Assembly (NCBI GenBank): GCA_937868035.1
Contig: CALMLK010000375.1
Location: forward strand, 1 to 15,913
Length of the DNA: 15,913 nt
Direction of reading: 5' to 3'
Source: an uncultured Alphaproteobacteria bacterium
Lineage (GTDB): Bacteria > Pseudomonadota > Alphaproteobacteria > Rhizobiales > Aestuariivirgaceae
Below, in pieces: positions 7,262-13,660 of the stretch. A program made the translations under genes and the position numbers. The first letter of the stretch is position 1; each line of letters starts with the position of its first letter. The notes under the pieces were generated by a model. It ran no database searches, was not told the origin of the DNA, and saw only the letters and a program-made list of their open reading frames with translations.

Positions 7262-8359
7262 TCATTGGCAAAGCTTATGATTTCCCTTCTTCCCGCGCCG
7301 TTCCAGATCGAAGTGGAAGTGATGGGCGTGGGCAGCGTTCGTGCCAGGCCCGAGCACCGTGGTGAAATAGGTGCAGCCCTCTCCCCGCAGCGTGTTCAGG
7401 AACGAGGCATCCATGGCGGTTGAGAGCGCGGAAGATTCGACATGAACCTTGCGGCCATCTGACAGTCCGAGATACTCGATGTCGACGGCATTGCCGAAGG
7501 CATGTTCGCTGAGCTTCGCACTGTTGTCGCCGTTGCGGCCACGGCACTGATAGCCCGGGCCGGTGCCCACCGCTTTCAGTGAGGAGCCCGTCGAGACTTT
7601 TGCAGCAGGTGCGGCCTGGTCTGCAATCCACGAGGCAAAGCGCGCCGCAAACCCGCAGGTGAGCAGTGGTTTGTCCGGAAATTTCACCTCCGTGCCAGCG
7701 ACTGTCATCGAGGTGAGCGTGACCGCCTCATAAACCGAGCAGGCACTTGAGGAAACGGGCGTGATCCCCTGTGAAAAACGCACGTTCAATGCCGCCAGCT
7801 GTGCGAGACAACGTTCTCCTGCCAGGGTGCCATCGGGCATCGGGTTTGCAAGTGAGGGATCAGCCGGATGCCGGACCGGCGAAGGCGCCATGGCCACCTT
7901 GCGCTCCGGTTTCAGCTTGACGGCGGGCGGCGGGCTCACCTGTCTAGCTGGCGCAACAGGTGAGACAGCCACCTGGTCGTGCGCGAGAATTTTGGCAGGT
8001 TTCAGCTTCGGAATCACCGGGGAAACATCCACGGCTTCTGCCGATGCAATCCGGGACGGCTTCAAACGGGGAAGGATGGGAGAGGCTTCGATTGCTCCAG
8101 CACCGAACGCCTGGGGCCGCACAACCTTGACCGGCGCCACCCGCTTGGCGGTAGCCCGCTTCTTAAGAACAGCGGGACGCGCCGCGCGGTTGCCGCACTT
8201 CGAATCCTTGAGACGCGCACAGATCTGCCGGTCAATCCGCTGCATCGCCCGCGTGAAATCAGCCATGGGCGAGGCATGCGCCAACCCGGCCTGCCCCAAC
8301 ATCAAGGCGAGGCCGCCTGCGCACAACGTTGAGCGATATGTGTTCCACACCCGCAGCAT
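7262..8359 (-). CDS. Secreted extensin-like protein with Pro/Lys-rich repeats (Extensin_C domain)
   Basis: The 365-residue product has a signal peptide (1-29, ending AHA), a Cys-containing segment (C47, C55), a basic Pro/Lys-rich spacer (about 60-165) and a C-terminal domain (about 180-365). The C-terminal domain matches the extensin-like C-terminal family of Hyphomicrobiales: RCLAQLAAL, TCGFAARFASW, YQCRGRNG, SEHAFGNAVDIEYL and HAHHFHFDLERRG. The H286/D293 and HxHHFHFD pattern resembles zinc D-Ala-D-Ala peptidases of the M15 type, suggesting action on peptidoglycan, but this is not proved for the family. The spacer holds a 20-residue repeat beginning at residues 91, 111 and 131 (ASPILPRLKPSRI, VSPVIPKLKPAKI, then a diverged copy), probably spanning or binding the wall. 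The start ATG 8359 has no ribosome site and lies close to a stress-type promoter, so the mRNA may be leaderless or the start may be lower. Confidence 0.85.
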   Translation of the reverse strand: MLRVWNTYRSTLCAGGLALMLGQAGLAHASPMADFTRAMQRIDRQICARLKDSKCGNRAARPAVLKKRATAKRVAPVKVVRPQAFGAGAIEASPILPRLKPSRIASAEAVDVSPVIPKLKPAKILAHDQVAVSPVAPARQVSPPPAVKLKPERKVAMAPSPVRHPADPSLANPMPDGTLAGERCLAQLAALNVRFSQGITPVSSSACSVYEAVTLTSMTVAGTEVKFPDKPLLTCGFAARFASWIADQAAPAAKVSTGSSLKAVGTGPGYQCRGRNGDNSAKLSEHAFGNAVDIEYLGLSDGRKVHVESSALSTAMDASFLNTLRGEGCTYFTTVLGPGTNAAHAHHFHFDLERRGKKGNHKLCQ

Positions 8360-8367
8360 GCACAGGT

Positions 8368-8392
8368 AATGTCCCGCGCACTCAAAGGTTCC
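8368..8392 (-). promoter_or_regulatory. Possible EcfG/RpoE2-type promoter facing the extensin-like gene
   Basis: On the minus strand GGAAC (8392-8388) is followed by 16 bases and CATT (8371-8368). This fits GGAAC-N18-TT, but has A instead of G in the usual CGTT. The -10 element ends only about nine bases before the annotated ATG, so use of this promoter would give an almost leaderless transcript. Confidence 0.4.
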
Positions 8393-8443
8393 ATTCCTTG
8401 CGGGCGAGTGCGGAACAAAAATGAGCGCCCCTCATCCATTGGC

Positions 8444-8468
8444 GGAACCTACGGCGCGGGCGCGCGTT
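8444..8468 (+). promoter_or_regulatory. EcfG/RpoE2 (general stress sigma) promoter for the AI-2E-type permease
   Basis: GGAAC (8444-8448), exactly 16 bases, then CGTT (8465-8468). This is a perfect match to the known alphaproteobacterial general stress response consensus GGAAC-N16/17-CGTT. Transcription would start near 8475, leaving a leader of roughly 45 bases before ATG 8522. Confidence 0.75.
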
Positions 8469-8521
8469 ATGACGGGTCCGCCCCATCATGATGAAATGGG
8501 GCCGGGGGAAAGTGCAGGGGA

Positions 8522-10288
8522 ATGAAGCCGCTTCCAGTCACCGTATTGCGCAAAAGCCTTGATGAAGGCAGCGCCAGCGAAGTCCTGTTCTTTCGTCTCG
8601 CAACCTTTGTGGTGTTGTGCACCATCCTCTACTTCGCCCGCGATGTGCTGATCCCCATCGCCATTGCGGTTCTGCTCGCCATTCTCCTCACGCCTCTCAT
8701 ACGCCTGCTCATGCGCACCGGCCTTCCGAGGTCGGTGTCCATTATCCTTGTGGTCGCTCTGCTCGTGGTGGTGAGTGGGGCCGTAACCCTTTTTGTCGGG
8801 CGGACCTTGACGAACCTCGCCGCCGATCTGCCCCGCTATGAAGCAAGCCTCCGGGAGAAGGCGCGTTCAATCAAGATTTTCACCAGCAAAGGCGTGGCGC
8901 TGGAAAAGGCCGCCCTCGTGATCAAGGGCCTGCAGGTCGAGCTGGAAAAAAATGATGCGAGCGTCTTGCCCAGCACGGCCGAGAACCGCACGCCCATTCC
9001 CGTCGAGGTGACGGAGACGCGGTTCGGGCCGCTGGGTCCCATCATCACGGTCGTGTCCATGGTGGTTCACCCCATCGTGCAAGTGGTGATTGTCGTCCTC
9101 ATGCTGTCGTTCATTCTTTTCAATCGCGAAGACCTGCGTGACAGGTTGATCGGGCTCGCAGGCACGCGCGACCTTCACCGCACAACGGCGGCGCTGGATG
9201 AAGGCGGCAAGAGACTGAGCCGGCTCTTTCTCGGCCAGTTGGCAATCAACACCGGCGTGGGCACCTTCATCGGCACGGCCCTGCTGCTGCTCGGCATTCC
9301 CGGCGCACCCTTGTGGGGTATCCTCACCACGCTTCTGCGCTTTGTACCCTACGTGGGCACCCTCATCGCCTCCATCTTTCCCATCATCATTGCCCTCGCC
9401 GTGGGCGATGGCTGGACCCTGCCGGTCCTCGTAGCAGGGATCGTCATCGCCGCGGAGGTGACCGCTGGCCACATTCTCGAACCCATCTTCCTGGGCCGGA
9501 TGACGGGCGTGTCTTCAACTGCCATCGTTGTCTCCGCCGCCTTCTGGGCCATGCTCTGGGGGCCGGTCGGACTCATTCTCGCAACGCCGATCACGATTGG
9601 CTTGCATGTTCTCGGCCGCAATATCGAATCGATGAAATTCCTCGATGTGCTGTTCGGCAGTGAACCCGTGCTGAGTCCCGACCACGCCCTCTATCAACGC
9701 CTGCTCAATGGTGACAGCGTCGAGGCGGCCGAAGCCGCGGACAGCTACCAGCAGCAGGGCAAGTTGGTGGAGTTCCTTGAAACCGTCGTGGTTCCCGCCC
9801 TCGCCCTGGCGGACGAGGATGTGAAGCGCGGCAAGATATCCAAGGAGAAGGCGACGGAAATCGCCAAGACACTGTCAGATACGTTGGACGAAGTCTGGTC
9901 AGAGGAAGGCGACTATGACCGGAAGGATGCGCCCGTCATCCTGATCCCCGCGCACGGCCCCATCAATTTCGCCGCCACACTTGCGTTCTCTGCTTTGCTG
10001 AGCCTGAAACACATTCCCCATCGCATGCTGTCGCAGGACGTGCTTCTTCCGGGAATCACCGTCGACCAGGACGACAAGGCCTCGATCGTCGGGTTGATCG
10101 GTCTGTCACCGCTCACGGCGTCACAGCAACGCTACATGTCCCGCCGCCTTGCGCCGCGCATCGGCGAGGCGAAACTCCTGAACATCGCGTGGCGCGAAAC
10201 GGCGGGCGAGACGGAAGCGGTTCTCGCCAGCCAGGCTCCCTCCATGCTGCCGCGTGCCCAGGCAGAAGTGTCCGCCGCGGCCGCATGA
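8522..10288 (+). CDS. AI-2E/PerM-family (UPF0118) permease with C-terminal cytosolic extension
   Basis: The 588-residue product has the AI-2E exporter-like membrane core (about 20-375). Paired helices lie near residues 22-105, followed by a soluble segment (about 105-165). The later helices carry the family motifs NREDLRDRLIGL, LGIPGAPLWGILTTLLRFVPYVG, LEPIFLGRMTGVSS and GPVGLILATPITIGLHVLG. Members export small molecules or ions, and the substrate here is unknown. The last 200 residues are an extra soluble part: a helical stretch (about 400-465) and a domain beginning APVILIPAHGPINFAATLAF that reads like a Rossmann/B12-binding-like fold. ATG 8522 is preceded by GGGGGAA eleven bases upstream. 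A perfect EcfG-type promoter lies upstream, so it is probably stress-induced. The BrkB-type gene follows on the same strand with its own stress promoter. Confidence 0.9.
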   Translation: MKPLPVTVLRKSLDEGSASEVLFFRLATFVVLCTILYFARDVLIPIAIAVLLAILLTPLIRLLMRTGLPRSVSIILVVALLVVVSGAVTLFVGRTLTNLAADLPRYEASLREKARSIKIFTSKGVALEKAALVIKGLQVELEKNDASVLPSTAENRTPIPVEVTETRFGPLGPIITVVSMVVHPIVQVVIVVLMLSFILFNREDLRDRLIGLAGTRDLHRTTAALDEGGKRLSRLFLGQLAINTGVGTFIGTALLLLGIPGAPLWGILTTLLRFVPYVGTLIASIFPIIIALAVGDGWTLPVLVAGIVIAAEVTAGHILEPIFLGRMTGVSSTAIVVSAAFWAMLWGPVGLILATPITIGLHVLGRNIESMKFLDVLFGSEPVLSPDHALYQRLLNGDSVEAAEAADSYQQQGKLVEFLETVVVPALALADEDVKRGKISKEKATEIAKTLSDTLDEVWSEEGDYDRKDAPVILIPAHGPINFAATLAFSALLSLKHIPHRMLSQDVLLPGITVDQDDKASIVGLIGLSPLTASQQRYMSRRLAPRIGEAKLLNIAWRETAGETEAVLASQAPSMLPRAQAEVSAAAA

Positions 10289-10312
10289 TCCAAACCCTCC
10301 TGCACGGGATCG

Positions 10313-10337
10313 GGAACGGAGGACGGGAAAATACGTT
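10313..10337 (+). promoter_or_regulatory. EcfG/RpoE2 (general stress sigma) promoter for the BrkB-type gene
   Basis: GGAAC (10313-10317), exactly 16 bases, then CGTT (10334-10337). This is a second perfect consensus match in the 82-base gap after the permease stop. Transcription would start near 10344, which supports ATG 10371 as the downstream gene's start rather than ATG 10254. Confidence 0.75.
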
Positions 10338-10370
10338 GTCAGGAGAGAGTATCACTCCCGCAGCAGAAGC

Positions 10371-11294
10371 ATGGCCCAGCAACCGAGGAAGAACACCAAA
10401 CGCGTTCGCACCGTCAGCCACGGCCCATCATCCGTCAGCCTGATGGGCTTGTGGACGCTGGTGAGGGACGCCGCGCTGAAATGGAATGCAGACGGTGCAG
10501 CCAGCATGGGTGCCGCCATCGCCTACTACACCATCTTCTCCATTGCCCCCCTGCTGATCATCGTGCTCGCCATCGCGGGCTTCTTTTTCGGCGCGGAAGC
10601 GGCAGCAAACCGCATCTTCGGCGAAGCGCGGAGCCTTGTTGGTGATGATGGCGCCACTGCCTTGCAGGGCCTTGTGCAAAGTGCAAGCCGGCCTGATGAA
10701 GGCGTGCTGGCAACATTGACCGGCCTGTTCTTCACCATCCTGGGCGCCACCGGCGTCTTTGCCGAATTGCAGGGCGCCATGGACCGCATCTGGAAGGCAC
10801 CGGCGCGTGCACAGGAATCAGGACTGTGGAACATGCTGCGCCGGCGCGTGCTCACCTTCGGAATCCTGCTGGCAGTGGCCTTCCTGCTCCTGGTGTCGCT
10901 CGCTGTCAGTGCGCTGGTCTCATCCTTGCAGACGTTGGTGTTCACCCCGTCCGATACCGTGGAACTGATTTGGCAGGTTCTCAACTTTGCCGTGAGCTTC
11001 CTGATCATCACGGCGCTCTTTGCGCTGCTCTTCAAATTGCTCCCGCGTGTCTCCGTCGCCTGGAGCGATGTGATCATTGGCGCTGGTGTCACGGCGCTCC
11101 TGTTCAACATCGGCAAGCTGCTGATCGGTCTCTACATCGGCAAGACAGGTGTGACGTCGGGATTCGGCGCAGCGGGTTCGCTGATCGCGATCATCCTGTG
11201 GGTCTATTACTCCGCGCAGATTTTCCTGCTGGGCGCCGAATTCACCTGGCTCTATGCGGAACGCTTTGGCTCCCGCCGTGGAACGCGCCGATAG
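10371..11294 (+). CDS. YihY/virulence factor BrkB family inner-membrane protein
   Basis: From ATG 10371 the product is 307 residues, a normal length for the family, with about six membrane helices. Family landmarks are ASMGAAIAYYTIFSIAPLL (first helix), GATGVFAELQGAMDRIWKAP, WSDVIIGAGVTALLFNIGK and the C-terminal VYYSAQIFLLGAEFTWLYAE. It was once annotated as RNase BN in error; the real function of this family is unsettled. The frame is open back to ATG 10254, inside the permease gene. That would add a basic, low-complexity 39-residue head and would place the stress promoter inside the gene, so the shorter start is preferred. Ribosome binding is weak (AGAAG just upstream). It is probably co-regulated with the permease by the general stress sigma factor. 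Confidence 0.88.
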   Translation: MAQQPRKNTKRVRTVSHGPSSVSLMGLWTLVRDAALKWNADGAASMGAAIAYYTIFSIAPLLIIVLAIAGFFFGAEAAANRIFGEARSLVGDDGATALQGLVQSASRPDEGVLATLTGLFFTILGATGVFAELQGAMDRIWKAPARAQESGLWNMLRRRVLTFGILLAVAFLLLVSLAVSALVSSLQTLVFTPSDTVELIWQVLNFAVSFLIITALFALLFKLLPRVSVAWSDVIIGAGVTALLFNIGKLLIGLYIGKTGVTSGFGAAGSLIAIILWVYYSAQIFLLGAEFTWLYAERFGSRRGTRR

Positions 11295-11534
11295 CGGCAG
11301 AACATCATCCGGCGGCATGACTTCGATCTCGACACCGAAGGCGCCAACATCCTCGCAGCGCTTGCAGCGTTCGTAAACCTGCATGGCGCTTGCAGCCGTC
11401 TTTCCCACGGCCTTGACGCCACCCGTCCAGGTGCAGAAATGCGGTACGAGACCGACATGGCCGATCACCGGAATGTTCTCCTTGGCCGTGGCTTGAACCG
11501 TATGGAAGGATGCCGCTATTCCCATCACCTTCCC
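11295..11534 (-). pseudogene. Remnant of a PanB-like gene (3-methyl-2-oxobutanoate hydroxymethyltransferase family)
   Basis: About 79 codons on the minus strand read as the middle of a PanB/KPHMT-type TIM barrel: ASFHTVQATAKENIPVIGHVGLVP, here split as ASFHTVQATA and NIPVIGHVGLVP, then TWTGGVKAVGKTA and DVGAFGVEIEVMPPD. The GH of GHVGL and the Glu of EIEVMP match the His and catalytic Glu positions of PanB. The N-terminal part with the metal and substrate residues is absent; the corresponding place is the start of the plus-strand isomerase gene. The C-terminal part is also absent, with homology stopping at the BrkB stop codon. With both ends lost it cannot be an active enzyme. The TWTGG form belongs to a PanB-like subgroup rather than the classic biosynthetic PanB. 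The promoter and leader of the isomerase gene must lie within this relic. Confidence 0.7.
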
Positions 11535-11567
11535 GTCCGTCCATCTCTTTACGCCTGAGGATCTTTC

Positions 11568-12359
11568 ATGCGCTTTGCCCTGAACCACATCATTTCACCG
11601 CGCCAGTCGCTTGCGGAATTCTTCGCCATGGCGAAGTCCCTCGGCTGCACCGAGGTCGAAATCCGCAACGACATGAAGGACGTTGCCATTGCCGATGCCA
11701 CAGCGCCCGACGCGGTGCGCGCCGCCGCGGACAAGGCGGGCGTGGAGATCATCACCATCAACGCCCTTTATCCCTTCAATGTCTGGTCCGCTGACATGGC
11801 CGACAAGACGGCGAAACTTGCAGCCTACGCGGCCAAGTGCGGCGCGAAGGCCCTCGTCATGTGCCCGCTCAACGAAGGCAGGGCCGTGCCGCGCGAAAGC
11901 CTCGTCGCGGGCCTGAAGGCCATCCGCCCCATCCTCAAGGACCATGGCCTCACAGGCCTCGTGGAACCGCTCGGCTTCCACTTCTCCTCCATGCGCACCA
12001 AGGCGGAAGCCATGTCCGCCATCACCGAAGCGGGCGGCGAAGATGTCTACAAGCTGGTGCACGACACCTTCCATCATCACCTCGGTGGTGAGATGCAGTT
12101 CTATCCGGAATGGACGGGGCTCGTGCACATCTCGGGCGTCAGTGACCTGAAGGTCGCGGTGAACGACATGCTGGATGCCCATCGCGTACTGGTGGATGAA
12201 GGTGACAGGCTGGGCAACATCGCCCAGATCAGGACCCTGATCGCCGCCGGCTACAAAGGCCCCTTCAGCTTCGAACCCTTCTCTGCCGAAGTGCAGAACC
12301 TCGCCGATCACGCCACCGCCCTGAAGGCCAGCATGGATTTCGTTGCCGCAAATGTGTGA
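11568..12359 (+). CDS. IolI-like sugar isomerase/epimerase (xylose-isomerase-like TIM barrel)
   Basis: The 263-residue product is a single AP-endonuclease-2-type TIM barrel resembling IolI, 2-keto-myo-inositol isomerase. Shared features are the LN start motif, EVEIRND, ITINALYPFN and CPLNEG. The four metal-ligand positions appear as E133 (LVEPLGF), D166 (LVHDTFHHH), H187 (LVHISGV) and E236 (SFEPFS), and the DEGDRLGNI segment matches the DRVWPGQG region of IolI. IolI interconverts keto-inositols in inositol catabolism; nearby iolD and an inositol-dehydrogenase-like gene agree with this, though the exact substrate is inferred. TGAGGA six bases upstream supports ATG 11568. It is convergent with the Hyi-like gene, with only 21 bases between stops. 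Its upstream DNA is the PanB-like relic. Confidence 0.82.
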   Translation: MRFALNHIISPRQSLAEFFAMAKSLGCTEVEIRNDMKDVAIADATAPDAVRAAADKAGVEIITINALYPFNVWSADMADKTAKLAAYAAKCGAKALVMCPLNEGRAVPRESLVAGLKAIRPILKDHGLTGLVEPLGFHFSSMRTKAEAMSAITEAGGEDVYKLVHDTFHHHLGGEMQFYPEWTGLVHISGVSDLKVAVNDMLDAHRVLVDEGDRLGNIAQIRTLIAAGYKGPFSFEPFSAEVQNLADHATALKASMDFVAANV

Positions 12360-12360
12360 A

Positions 12361-12382
12361 AGGCGTAACCCGCCGACGCCCT
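12361..12382. terminator. Weak hairpin between convergent IolI-like and Hyi-like genes
   Basis: A 5-bp stem GGCGT/ACGCC with a 9-base loop fills the 21-base gap between the two stops. It is short and lacks a T tract, so a terminator role is only possible. Confidence 0.2.
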
Positions 12383-13160
12383 AGACGGTGAAGGCGGCCC
12401 GGAAGGCGGCCAGCGCATCTTCCGCATCGCCCGCCGCAAATGACTCCAGCCCCACGGGACCGCGATAGCCCATTTTCTTCAAAGCCAGCGCCACGCCCCG
12501 GTAGTTGATCTCTCCTGTACCGGGTTCGCAGCGTCCGGGATTGTCGGCCACCTGCACTTCGCCGATCCACGGCAGGCACTTCTCGCACCAGCGCACCAGG
12601 TCGCCCTCGCCGATTTGCGTGTGATAGAGATCGAGATTGATGCGAAGCTGCGGCCGGTCCACCGACGACACCAGCGCCAGCACATCCGCCGTGGCGCCGA
12701 ACGGGCAACCCGGGTGATCCAGCAGGTTGAGATTTTCCAATGTGAAGGTCACACCTTCCGCCTCGGCCATGTCGCAGATGCGGTTCAGCGTATCGCGCGC
12801 CGTGAGCCACATGGCTCCCGTCACCACGTCCGTCTGCGCGATGGGAATGCCGCCGTCGCCCAGCCCCGTGCCATGCAGGTTGAGCCGGTGCACGCCCAGG
12901 CGCTTGCCCACCTGCGCCGTTTCACGCGCCGACTTGAGCAGTATCTCCGCACCTTCGGCATCGGCAAGGCGGCCCTGCAGATAGCCATTCATGATGGTGA
13001 AGGTGGCGCCGGTCTTTTCCAGCTTGGCGAGATCGTGGGCCGGCCAGTTCCAAAGCCCCACGCCGAAGCCCAGGTCTTTCAGGCGGCTGGCCCGCCAGTC
13101 AATCGGCTTGTCGCGCCAGAGCATTTCGGCACAGGCAGCGAGTTGGAATGGAGAGGTCAT
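12381..13160 (-). CDS. Hydroxypyruvate isomerase-like TIM-barrel protein (Hyi family)
   Basis: The 259-residue product closely follows the Hyi pattern: FAACAEMLW-like start (AACAEMLW), FTIMNGYLQG, LENLNLLDHPG, INLDLYHTQIGEGDL and VQVADNPGRCEPGTGEINY. Metal-ligand positions expected for the family are present as E142, D177, Q203 and E239. Hyi interconverts hydroxypyruvate and tartronate semialdehyde; related proteins in catabolic clusters act on other keto sugars. In this inositol-type operon it may isomerise a breakdown intermediate, which is inference. ATG 13160 is chosen because the ferredoxin gene ends at 13163 immediately upstream. The longer open frame to 13391 only reads the ferredoxin gene out of phase. 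It is the last gene of the minus-strand operon. Confidence 0.88.
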   Translation of the reverse strand: MTSPFQLAACAEMLWRDKPIDWRASRLKDLGFGVGLWNWPAHDLAKLEKTGATFTIMNGYLQGRLADAEGAEILLKSARETAQVGKRLGVHRLNLHGTGLGDGGIPIAQTDVVTGAMWLTARDTLNRICDMAEAEGVTFTLENLNLLDHPGCPFGATADVLALVSSVDRPQLRINLDLYHTQIGEGDLVRWCEKCLPWIGEVQVADNPGRCEPGTGEINYRGVALALKKMGYRGPVGLESFAAGDAEDALAAFRAAFTV

Positions 13161-13162
13161 GG

Positions 13163-13473
13163 TCAGATTCCGATCATCACGCGGCCGTTCTCGATCCGGA
13201 CCGCATAGGTCTTGAGGTTGATGCAGACAGGCGCGCCGGGCGCGTCGCCTGTTTTGTAGTTGAAGCGGCCATTGTGCTGGGGACATGCGATTGTGTCGTC
13301 CATACAAGACCATCTGCCAGATGGATTTTCTCGTGGGTGCACAACCCGTCCGTTGCATGGAAGGTGTCATCCGGCGAACGGGAGATGGCAAAGGTGCGGC
13401 CTCTGCGGTCGAAGCGGATCACGTCTTCCGCATCCACATCAGAGACACCACATGCGTCAATCCATTGCGTCAT
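13163..13473 (-). pseudogene. mocE: MocE-like Rieske [2Fe-2S] ferredoxin, interrupted by a -1 frameshift
   Basis: Reading from ATG 13473, the first 57 codons give a Rieske start (MTQWIDACGVSDVDAEDVIR, then [12 protein letters not shown] and [14 protein letters not shown]) with cluster ligands C45 and H47. The frame then fails. From 13303 the next frame gives [20 protein letters not shown], with the second ligand pair CPQH, then [17 protein letters not shown], ending at TGA 13163. One missing base near 13303/13304 accounts for the break; restored, the protein would have 103 residues, the normal MocE size. MocE is the ferredoxin of the MocD-MocE-MocF system that demethylates rhizopines in rhizobia. 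No MocD oxygenase or MocF reductase is in the window. Either the gene is newly dead or the break is a sequencing error; the second part is otherwise well preserved. Confidence 0.82.
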
Positions 13474-13624
13474 CGGAATTCCATCCCCGCTTGCGGTCAG
13501 CCATGCGCCGGAGGCGAATGGCCGTCATGGCCAGCCATATCGTTTTCGATCTGTGATTCCAATCCGCCATCGTCTCACCGCCGGCCATGAGATCGGCAAT
13601 CTCCTCGCGGCTCTTCTCGCTCAC
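13457..13624 (-). CDS. Possible small hypothetical protein between the dehydrogenase and ferredoxin genes
   Basis: A 55-codon frame runs from GTG 13624 to TGA 13457 and overlaps the ferredoxin start by 17 bases. The product starts MSEKSREEIADLMAGGETMA if GTG is read as Met, and contains a short hydrophobic patch (TIWLAMTAIRLRRMADRKRG) with a basic end. ATG 13576 (MADWNH...), with GGTGAG just upstream, is an alternative start. I recognise no family. It occupies the 190-base gap in an otherwise compact operon, which is the main reason to consider it; it may equally be non-coding or a decayed gene. Confidence 0.3.
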   Translation of the reverse strand: MSEKSREEIADLMAGGETMADWNHRSKTIWLAMTAIRLRRMADRKRGWNSDDAMD

Positions 13625-13660
13625 AGATCGGGCCGTTTGCGGCGGGGCCGGACGAAAGCG

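Noticed and set aside
8411..8439. Another GGAAC upstream of the permease (near 8412)
   Set aside because: No CGTT or TT follows at the required 16-19 base spacing.
10254..10370. N-terminal extension of the BrkB-type protein from ATG 10254
   Set aside because: It overlaps the permease gene, encodes a low-complexity basic segment not expected in the family, and contains the stress promoter.
10920..11588. 222-codon minus-strand frame as a complete gene
   Set aside because: Only about 79 codons (11295-11534) have PanB-like sequence. The rest is antisense to BrkB or covers the leader and start of the isomerase gene.
13161..13391. Upstream extension of the Hyi-like protein to 336 residues
   Set aside because: The added residues are the ferredoxin gene read out of phase. 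Family similarity begins just after ATG 13160.
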